Shown in pieces: positions 18,708 through 26,755 of a stretch of 28,452 nucleotides of DNA. The notes beneath the pieces are model-generated. The model did not search any database and was not told where the DNA came from. It was given only the letters and a program-made list of their open reading frames with translations. The number at the start of each line of letters is the position of its first letter. Position 1 is the first letter of the stretch. Position numbers and translations under genes: made by a program. Source of the stretch: Neoechinorhynchus agilis. Taxonomy: Eukaryota > Acanthocephala. The DNA lies in contig JBMGUZ010000035.1 of the NCBI GenBank assembly GCA_051530055.1, forward strand, positions 1 to 28,452, in the 5' to 3' direction.

Positions 18708-18789
18708 AATTTATTGATTCCGAAATTTCGGCACAATCGTAATCTTAGTAGGGCACAAGATTGTGCCGAAATATTGGAATAAATAAATT
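18708..18789. mobile_element. Hairpin mini-element 3 with 31-bp inverted arms
   Basis: Arms 18708-18738 and 18759-18789 are reverse complements with about three mismatches and a 20-nt loop. The right side shows stem GGCACAA-GA-TTGTGCC followed by GAAA (18768-18771), and CTTAGTA where CUGANGA would be, so the core is decayed. The arm text CGAAAT(A/T)TT...CGGCACAATC resembles CGATATTTCGGCTCAATC of mini-element 2. AATAATAATAGG at 18693-18704 and 18840-18851 could be a duplicated target but is low complexity. Confidence 0.5.
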
Positions 18790-18987
18790 CTCTTAAATTT
18801 TATGCAAGATACAAACATGAACAATCGAATCGTCAAACAAATAATAATAGGACTTATTGAGAAACAAAATGCCTCCAATGTGCGATACTCAGATATATGC
18901 TTTTATTCTTTAGACCAGGATTTGTTTCATTGTCCATTTCGCTTTTAATGTGAAAGACCCAAAGTACTATTTTCTTACTTGTTCAAT

Positions 18988-20225
18988 TAGGAGTCACAGT
19001 TCCTGCTGGAGCCGAGGCGGCCGTGCATACAGCACGAGCGTATGGTCGGAATGGTATCCATAAGGGAACGGCTATGGTCGAGCGTGACATGGAGAACGCG
19101 TTCAATTCAATATGCCGCACCGCGATGACAGAGGTTGTCCACCAGCATCTACCAGAAATCTACCAGTACGTGTCTTTGTGCTACGACCAGTCCAGCATGC
19201 TGCTGTTCGACGAGTTCCAGGTCGAATCAGCAGAGGTTGTTCAACAAGGTGATCCTCTAGGTCCTCTGCTGTTCGCAATGACGATCGATTATCTTGCCCA
19301 CAGCTCTTCGTCAGAGTTATCGATCTGGTACCTTGACGACTGTTGCATCGGAGGGGAGATCGACCAGCTCATCCGCGACATCAAAAACATCTCCGAAATG
19401 GGTACTGATATGGGACTATTCCTGAGAACGGACAAATGCGAAATAATTTCGGACGACCAAGAGGAGGCATCGAGACTGCTCACCGTTCTACCCGGAACAA
19501 AAACAACTGCAATTGACTCAGCCGACATTCTCGGGTCTCTAATCGGTAACCTGTCCAACCTGGAAACGTTCCCCTCAAAAGTCATCGATTAATTGCGGCT
19601 CACTGCCTCCAGGCTCTTGCACATCGCGCGACACGACGCTCTGTTATTACTAGGACGATGTCTGTCGCTACCGAAGATTGCGTACCTTCTAAGGACTTCT
19701 CCATGCTTCAAGTCAGTACTCACAAGGGATTTCGACAACTGCGTTCGATCAACCCTGTCAGAAGTCCTTAACCTACGACTGTCCGACACAGCATGGAAAC
19801 AGGCGATCCTACCTATTCGATTCGGCGGTCTTGGCACTCTGAGTGCCACCGAAGTAGCAATTCCTGCTTTTTCGTCATCGATTTCGGTCTCTTCAGACCT
19901 GGTGCTGAGAATCATCCCACCACACACTCGACTAGAGTCGCATCCACCACCTGAACTGATTGAAGCGCACGCTTAATGGACATCAGTGTTCGGGCAGGTC
20001 GTTCCAACGGAAACAAACTCCCAAAAACGTTGGACTGTCCTGCCCCACACTGCATATTCTCAGCACCTTCTCAACTCATGCTCATCTCCCACCGATAGAG
20101 CTCGTCTCCTGGCAGTCTCAGCTCCACACTCCAGCGACTTCTTGAAGGCTTTCCCGATCACGGCTGTTGGCACAAGGCTGGATGACCAAGCCATCACCGT
20201 CGCTGTGGGACTTCGATTGGGCATC
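18988..20225 (+). mobile_element. RLE-type LINE, RT fragment (copy E)
   Basis: The plus strand is open in a single frame from LGVTVPAGAEAAVHTARAYG through RDMENAFNSI (motif A), VVQQGDPLGPLLFAMTIDYL (motif B) and IWYLDDCCIGG (catalytic DD), through the thumb (LNLRLSDTAWKQAILPIRFG) to ITVAVGLRLGI, where similarity stops before the zinc knuckle. It is broken only by two TAA codons (19590-19592 and 19974-19976) and has no frameshift. It differs clearly from copies A and B (CCIGG against ATLGG), so it is another subfamily. Both the N-terminus and the RLE are absent. Confidence 0.85.
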
Positions 20226-21978
20226 GAATTCTCTTTATTTTGAAACATACATTCCAAATTTCCCATGGTTTCGCCGAACACTGAAAAACTGAATCTATTA
20301 CTGGATGCCGGATTATGTTCTTTGTGGTTTGAAGCGATTGAAGAATATCGTGTGCACCGATGCTATTTTTAAAACTGGTTTAAATGATAAATTTTTAATT
20401 GATAACTGACCCAGAGAAACGTCCTTCACTGAGGTTGAAGGAACTTCCTATATGTAAGCAGTATGATTATTAGATTCATAAATTGTTACCAACGAATTCA
20501 ATGTTGTGGGAACTTGCATTCATTCAACTCAAATCATATTGTATCTGAAGATAAAACAGTTCAATATTTTTTAGCCAAATGTGGCTAAAGGACTTGCACC
20601 GTTGCGGCTCAAAGAAGGAGAATTTAAACATACGGTTTTCGAGAAGGGAAAAAAATTTAAAAAGTAAACATGATGTCCAGATGATTACCACAAAGCAATG
20701 TTGTTACCGTGGTTTTTGAGCCGTGCAGAGAAAGGGCTTTTTAAATGTCAAGTTAATATAACTGTCTTAAAAAAGAAGAATTTGAGCGCTAAAAAATTAG
20801 CCATTTAAACATAAGTTAAGCACGTTTGTTCTTGAAAAAATTCGGTGTCAAAGCAAAATGTGACCACTAAGAAAGTTCCAGTGTGTTTAATACGGTAAAA
20901 TTTTTTAATCCTTCTGTTGTATCCGATCTCCATCAGAGCTCAAATTTAGCAATTCTCAAAAAAACGCGTGTATTACCAACATTATTGAACAAATAAAAAT
21001 TCACTCTACGAAGCATTTATTTATGAACGTAATTGAAAGAAAAAATCAATTCCCGACAAAATATTTGAAGTGCATAACAAGCGCTTCCTGGCTAAAGTGC
21101 GTTTATAAAGGTCATATTTGGCTCAGGAACTATAAATTCCATCTAGTTGCAAAATTTATCTAAATTGCAGTAATTGGAATGTTTATGGTTTAAAAACTGG
21201 TTTTGCGAAGAAACGTAGCTTTCGAAGTTGGCTACTCCGAACGTTCAAAAATTTAATTATTCATGTTTGTCTATGGCGAAAAAATTTAGGCAATCAACGT
21301 CCATAATGGATACTGTAATTCATTAAATGTCGCTATCCTGTACATTAAATTAAAGTCTAACTGTTAAAGTGCGGCACGTGTCCTAATATTCGCTACTTTA
21401 TGGTGAGTTTTAGGTCTTCGATCTTCAATTTTGCAACATTAATTTGGTAAATTTGCTAGTGTAATCTCGTGTACTATCTTTAATAACTTTTAAATGTTTC
21501 ATATTGAATTTAAAGTAGAGATTAAAAATGGTCAAAATGTCTAAACTTTTTGTGTAGTCTTATAAGACAATGTCCATTGTGAATTCCGCAATATGCATTT
21601 AAAGACTCTACAAACACCAAAAGCTTGCAGCAGTGCCACTTATGGCCCCTTAGATTCATCGCGTCATAAACTCAATTGATTCTAATTAAAAATGGCTTAA
21701 ACGGTTTCACGTCCTACATATTTGTGCGGCGATCTAGAAATTGTTACGAATGATACTTGTATCCTTTAGTCATGAATTCTTTTTTTATTGGTTTTTATAT
21801 TGCGTAGTCTTTAGGGGTGCCTTGAAGTCTAAGCAAATGTTTTTGTATTTGTCGTAAACACTTTATTGGATTTTTTAAGTAACATTAGTCGCGAGACTTC
21901 ACGCACCTTATAACTACCGGAATTCATAAAACCAAGCCGATAATCAAAACAACGCAAACTAAAATCACGGAATCTAAG
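20226..21978. other. AT-rich region without an assigned gene
   Basis: No open frame above background was found. A splice-acceptor-like TTTTTTAG before 20575 and an open stretch to 20667 could be a small exon, but no partner exon could be fixed. Nothing else is claimed. Confidence 0.45.
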
Positions 21979-22332
21979 ATGCAAGGAGATAAATCGACTA
22001 ATATTCCACCCACATTAATCCACGATCTCCTAAGTGTTGTTCGATTCTTTATTAAACAATATGGAAACGTCAACATTGCTCCAAAAATCCAAATGACCTT
22101 CGACATGAATGCATATGGAGTTCCTGAGGTTTTCACCGCCTTAAAGGGTCATGTAAAGTCTCTCCGCGAAAATACGGTTAGATTTATAGTGCCCTTAAAA
22201 TTCCCTTTTGATCTAGATCCGGATAAGGTTAGTTTTGTAGTTTGCTTAAGTATGAATGCTGCATGGAAAAAATCGGGCGAATCGCATATCATAATTCCTC
22301 TAATAAAAATTTCTACAGTCAACTTTCTGTAA
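21979..22332 (+). CDS. Hypothetical protein, 117 aa (first of an adjacent pair)
   Basis: An ATG in fair context (A at -3) opens 117 codons. The product has the sequence LIHDLLSVVRFFIKQYGNVN near the start, a central MTFDMNAYGVPEVFTALKGH, and a basic, hydrophobic C-terminal part. No signal peptide, clear membrane helix or known motif was seen. The stop at 22330-22332 lies only 19 nt before the ATG of the next ORF, on the same strand. I do not recognise the family. A gene pair in one transcript, or two exons misread as separate ORFs, are both possible. No intron that would join the frames was found, because the second frame has a TGA just before its ATG. Confidence 0.5.
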   Translation: MQGDKSTNIPPTLIHDLLSVVRFFIKQYGNVNIAPKIQMTFDMNAYGVPEVFTALKGHVKSLRENTVRFIVPLKFPFDLDPDKVSFVVCLSMNAAWKKSGESHIIIPLIKISTVNFL

Positions 22333-22351
22333 CTGTAGAAGCTTTTGAATA

Positions 22352-22957
22352 ATGGCATACACGGTATTAGAACCGGTGTCCTTAACGGAAGTAGGAAACG
22401 GAGAGCGCCCAATTCTAATAGTTGCTGAACGATCACTTTATGATCAAATCAATGATGCCCCAACTGGGTGGAAACAAAAAGGTATAATAGGCGTTTCGAA
22501 GGAATATTATTCTCTAATATCAAAAAAATATACTGATTCGAGGCAAGCAATAAAAATCGACGATAAATGTGATCAGAAATTCTTTTCAAAATTTTCAATA
22601 GATTTACCCGAATTAGCTTCAAAATACTATAGAATTGAATCGCTAAAAATTGAAAAAACTACGATTGATAACTCCTATGCCGTATTTTATGCTATTTCAC
22701 TCGATGGAATGAGAAAGAGATACATAGTCTCTTGTCATTTCTGTGATCGAAACGCGGATTTCGCTTCACTAAAACAGCGATTGCTCTATCAAAGGTGGTA
22801 TCGGACAAGATGCAGTGCTCTGGTACCCAATGTTTTAAATGATGCCGACGGAAACGTTCTTAGAGTGCACACGATGAACTTCGAAGAAAATTATATGGAT
22901 TTCCTCTATTATATATCGGAAAATCATTTCAATTGTACCGTTACTTTAGCTGAGTAA
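22352..22957 (+). CDS. Hypothetical protein, 201 aa (second of an adjacent pair)
   Basis: The ATG at 22352 has A at -3 and G at +4, a good eukaryotic context. The 201-codon product is soluble-looking, with balanced composition. It has segments ERPILIVAERSLYDQIND, a long Lys/Ser/Asp region and an aromatic C-terminal part NFEENYMDFLYYISENHF. No domain was recognised. Such a long balanced frame in AT-rich sequence is unlikely by chance, and it is antisense-free. An AATAAA at about 23122-23127 lies some 165 nt past the stop. It probably shares a transcript with the ORF ending at 22332. Confidence 0.6.
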   Translation: MAYTVLEPVSLTEVGNGERPILIVAERSLYDQINDAPTGWKQKGIIGVSKEYYSLISKKYTDSRQAIKIDDKCDQKFFSKFSIDLPELASKYYRIESLKIEKTTIDNSYAVFYAISLDGMRKRYIVSCHFCDRNADFASLKQRLLYQRWYRTRCSALVPNVLNDADGNVLRVHTMNFEENYMDFLYYISENHFNCTVTLAE

Positions 22958-23557
22958 GCATCACGGTTGTCGTAATGAACGCATTGGAAGGAGGGTTCCA
23001 AAATAATCACTTCATCTTGTCTTCTTTATGTTCGAAGAAAGTACACCTCTCAATAATTGATCTTGCCAATGGTAACATCCTTAAATGCTAATTTTGATTT
23101 AAATGTGACGAACCTGATGGAAATAAAGGGTTAATATTTGCATTAAACCAACAAAATTGACTTTAATTGCCAAAATCTTTACTTTCAAAATTTTTTAACA
23201 TTTAAAATCACTTTCATTTAGATTTATCTGGTACTCTAAGGATATGGGTGCTGAAACTCTTAATATTTCAAGAAAAGAGAAAAACGAGCTGGTTTTATAA
23301 TCAACATTTTAACTTTGTAAAATAGACGCGTGCAACTATTAATCGCGCATGAATGTATATTTTATAAGACATTGCATACAAAAATGAATTAATATAAATA
23401 TCATGGGAATATTTAGCCATTTATTTCTCAAATACTAATAGCGAAGAGCATTCCACCGTTTCATTCGGTATTTTACATGTTTTATTTGACGATGAATTAG
23501 TTACTCTTTTCTTAATCGCCTTTACATGGGTGAGATTAATTTTTGTTACTTTCTATT
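22958..23557. other. 3' flank of the ORF pair, AT-rich
   Basis: It contains a candidate poly(A) signal AATAAA at 23122-23127 and otherwise AT-rich sequence up to the 3' end of RLE LINE copy C. Confidence 0.45.
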
Positions 23558-24027
23558 TGGTTACTTTTCTTTACATTCACCACCTCCCACCAAATTCCAG
23601 CTTTTGTCCTTCCTCGACCGTCGCCATCACGCTGGCAGCATTGCCCCGTTGTACTGCCAGCGAGATATTTTGTCGAAGAAATAAGCCTGCTCTTGAGTCT
23701 CCGGTTGCCTCTCTCAATTTCTTCGAGAGATCCTTGAGCAGAGAGAGTGCCGAGCTGCCGAGCGCTCCATACGTCTCTACCCCAAAGGGGACAAAATAGT
23801 GAGCCCTCGATAGCTGCATATATTTTCGTACCTTCCTCCCTTCCGCTGCACTGGCGGCACCACCGGCGATTTCGAGGGAGTAGGGGATGTTGCTGGCTGC
23901 GAGGGTGTCCACACACGTGGCGTCCCAGAGAAGGCATTTGCCCTCCCGCCACGGGAAGACCGAAATTCCATCGGGCCTACGGCCGTCTAGTCTGCAGAGG
24001 TGGGCGGGTTCCAGGATGTTCGGGAAG
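23558..24027 (-). mobile_element. RLE-type LINE 3' end, intact tail (copy C)
   Basis: The minus strand encodes in one open frame NILEPAHLCRLDGRRPDG, SVFPWREGKCLLWDATCVDT, HYFVPFGVETYGALGSSAL, SLAVQRGNAASVMATVEEG and the terminal GGRW before a TGA. It carries RPDG and WDATCVD of the RLE core and is much like copy A. Its 3' UTR of about 20 nt matches copy F. The element is 5'-truncated at 24027, where its GGGAAGT meets a duplicated host exon block at the shared T (24028). Confidence 0.9.
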
Positions 24028-24320
24028 TCCACCAATATTCTCATATCTGCTAAGGAATCGAATCCGGACATTTCTGATGTCGAAAATCTCATTTTATTCA
24101 ATTTTAACGATGCAATCTACACATTATACGTTTGTGACCTTGCGAACACTTTATTCCGCGTCGTATGCTCAAGTAATCAAGACAGGGCAATGATTCGGGC
24201 ATTCCTCGAGTCCTATATGCACATGTTTCGTCTGGACCGTAGCGAATTTGTAGTTCTTTTCAACGCAACTCTGGCAACGGGATGCGCCGCAATATCAGAT
24301 AAGTTAAAGGATTGGAAACA
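24028..24320 (+). pseudogene. Duplicated exon-like block of the hydroxylysine-kinase-like gene
   Basis: The block matches 24899-25191 over 293 bp with a single mismatch by eye (ACGGG against ATGGG), so the duplication is very recent. It encodes TNILISAKESNPDISDVENL through ISDKLKDWKQ. Its left edge follows AG and its right edge is followed at once by GTTACT, so both ends look like splice sites, whereas the longer copy reads on as coding sequence at both ends. The left AG belongs to LINE copy C. It lacks the rest of the kinase and is not a complete gene. Confidence 0.8.
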
Positions 24321-24566
24321 GTTACTTAACTTTGATTTGATTCAGCGTTGTAATTTTTAGGGTATCATCTAAAATTGAGTCGAATTAGAACATCAAAGCA
24401 CCATATTTAGGAATAGTGATAGCGATCGAGTCCACTCGTAAAGTATTCGTTTTATTTTCCACATCATATGCTTTTATTGGGAGCGTTAAACTGCGAACAA
24501 TGATTGTTCATTACGCTCGTGACGTTACTGTTTAACTGGAGACCGAAAATCACTCGCTTTTCTTAG

Positions 24567-25315
24567 CAAAGAATGTGAAAGTCTCGGCTTATTACTTGGA
24601 GAGTTCCATCAGCATTCATGCTACCGTGTTCAACTCAATGCAAATCAAGACGGTACCTGCAGTCGATGGTTAGTGGATACGTTTGCAAAAAGGTTCACCA
24701 CGTGGGGCTTTACTCAAACAGTGAATCCATTTGCGATTTACACTAAATAAAGACATCGATAATCTCTACTCATCTATTGCAAAAAAAGCACCTCCTCAAA
24801 TGTTGGAATTGATGGTTTCGTGTATTGAGGCCCTAAGGTTTGCGATCATTACTCACGCCAAGCGATTACGAAAGGGTTGGTGTCATTGGAATGTCAAATC
24901 CACCAATATTCTCATATCTGCTAAGGAATCGAATCCGGACATTTCTGATGTCGAAAATCTCATTTTATTCAATTTTAACGATGCAATCTACACATTATAC
25001 GTTTGTGACCTTGCGAACACTTTATTCCGCGTCGTATGCTCAAGTAATCAAGACAGGGCAATGATTCGGGCATTCCTCGAGTCCTATATGCACATGTTTC
25101 GTCTGGACCGTAGCGAATTTGTAGTTCTTTTCAACGCAACTCTGGCAATGGGATGCGCCGCAATATCAGATAAGTTAAAGGATTGGAAACAAACGAGCGC
25201 TCTTCAGGCCAATGAACACGCTCAGCAGATCAAACAAGCCTACGATGCGTTGGAGTTTTGCGCTACGGATGATTGGTTCATCAACTTCGTGCGTCCGTTA
25301 GATAAGCAACAGTGA
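24567..25315 (+). CDS. HYKK: Hydroxylysine-kinase-like protein (APH fold), C-terminal part
   Basis: The family phosphorylates 5-hydroxylysine with GTP. The clear open part, about 24725-25315, aligns in order with the C-terminal half of animal HYKK: an RFTLNKDIDNLYSSI block, the HGD-type loop here HWNVKSTNILIS, the second metal site here LFNFND, a LYVCDLANTLFRVV helix and a C-terminal helical region. Both catalytic Asp are Asn (24890-24892 and 24971-24973), each explained by one G to A change, so it is probably inactive. Upstream, after an acceptor-like TTTTCTTAG, 24567-24610 encodes CESLGLLLGEFHQH in another frame, which fits the preceding family region, so an exon and a short intron or a frameshift lie in 24610-24720. 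An AATAAA at about 25392 follows the stop by some 77 nt. Confidence 0.6.
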
Positions 25316-25980
25316 GAAGACGTCTGAGAAATAACTAGTATAATAATCGTAACTGGTCTTTTAACTATTGAAATGTCTTTGTCTTTCGATTAATAAAAAT
25401 CAGTCAAAGGGTAAATCTTTATGAAGATAATAAATACAATTAAATTGCGTTCCTTAATCCTTAAGTACTTTTGGATTTTACGAAGTTGTTATGTAGGTTA
25501 TATTCCAATTTTGTTTTACTTTTCTTCGCTCAAGCGATTAACCAAATCATCTATTTTTGGGTTTGAGCTACATATTTCCCACTTTGTGTTTTAATTTTGT
25601 CGCTTTTTCACGTTGCTTATGTTTCGCACGAATTTCTTTGATTTACAAATACTTAAAAGTTACTGGCAAGCCGCTTCTATTGATTCAGATTATTACATCC
25701 CTTCCTCGGCTTTTTGCCTTTCCTTCTTGAAAAAAAATTATTCGGTAAAGGTAAACCATGGATCGAACGCTGTCGCTGAATAACTGAAGCAACATTCTAT
25801 ACTAGTTACTATCCGTTTTTGGAAGTCATAATCCGATCCACTGCATGGATTTGTTGGCCCAGTCTGCTGAGGAAATCCACTCAAAGGGTAGCCTCGACAG
25901 GATTTTCAAGAATACACGGCATCCTTCTTGGCATGAAACCTGTGATATTAATTAGGTGTGTAAATATCGATCAGCTCAAC
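25316..25980. other. AT-rich sequence between the kinase-like gene and PLE2
   Basis: After the candidate poly(A) signal at 25392 nothing is recognised. The plus-strand frame 25819-26037 has no family motif and overlaps the PLE2 terminal region. Confidence 0.4.
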
Positions 25981-26755
25981 GAGCGTTATTTCGATCCACT
26001 ATCTCGGATCTTCTTCAGCGATCTAAAACACATATAACAGGGATTCTCAATTCACGCGTCACATAACATCCGGTGGGTGTCGCATCCTTAATTTGAAATC
26101 AGGTTTATTGCCCTCGAACGTTTCGAACCTATTGCAAACTAGTGTTGTAGCGGCACTAAAATCAATAGTGTGCCCCGTGTTTTTTGCATGGGCCACCACT
26201 GCGGAACTAATATCCGTGTTGAGAACAACTGATGATTCGTGCTCCTTCAACCGTCTGGTGAAATTGTTGGTCTGCCCCACATAAACCTGTTCGCAACCGG
26301 AGCACGGAATTTTGTAGACCGGATGAACTCCATAGCAAGATACGAATGATCATCAGGGAATGGCAGTTCAACGTAGATCTCTTCCTTTTTAGACTTTGTC
26401 TCCCCATTGAAGGTATGACGCACATTCCGAATGCACCGTTCGACAAGATGGAGAGGATAACCATATCGACCTGATATGTACTTTAGGTAATCAATCTCCT
26501 CGTTACACAACTTAACGTTGCTACAATGTGTAAGAGCACGATGGATGAGTGACCTAATCCTCGAATTTTTTTTGTATTTGCGAGGTTGGGCTGATGTCCA
26601 TGGCACAAGGCCCACTGGTATACCTCTCTTTCGGTACACCCTGGTCGTGTAGTTTCCACTGGCTAATCGGTATATCCACACATCCAGGAACGGAAACTTA
26701 CCATGGTCCTCCTCGATCGTCCACTGAATATTGTCGTTCCTTCAGTATACGCCGT
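25981..26755 (-). mobile_element. Second Penelope-like element, 3' part (PLE2)
   Basis: On the minus strand the order is an RT thumb (FLDVWIYRLASGNYTTRVYR, 26710-26640), a linker with FNGETKSKKEE, a GIY-YIG endonuclease with YVGQTNNFTRRLKEHESS (about 26290-26230) and ISSAVVAHAKNTGHTIDF, and then a hammerhead-like motif at 25989-26018. The element is 5'-truncated within the RT, next to a plus-strand LINE. The coding part changes frame, so it is broken. PLE2 differs clearly from PLE1 in sequence, so the genome holds at least two PLE lineages. Confidence 0.85.
25989..26018 (-). ncRNA. Hammerhead-like motif downstream of PLE2 coding end
   Basis: The minus strand reads CTGAAGA (26018-26012), A, stem GATCC-GAGATAGT-GGATC (26010-25993), GAAA (25992-25989). 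AACG-CT-CGTT after it can form a short stem III. It lies some 40-70 nt past the end of the GIY-YIG frame, where PLE terminal repeats begin. Confidence 0.5.

Noticed and set aside
20575-20667. Possible terminal exon after TTTTTTAG encoding VAKGLAPLRLKEGEF
   Set aside because: Upstream donor candidates give conflicting frames and no family match, so no gene model can be supported.
24028-25191. The two kinase-block copies as a long target-site duplication of LINE copy C
   Set aside because: Both copies lie on the same side of the LINE. The left flank at 23557 has no copy, so they are not a flanking duplication.
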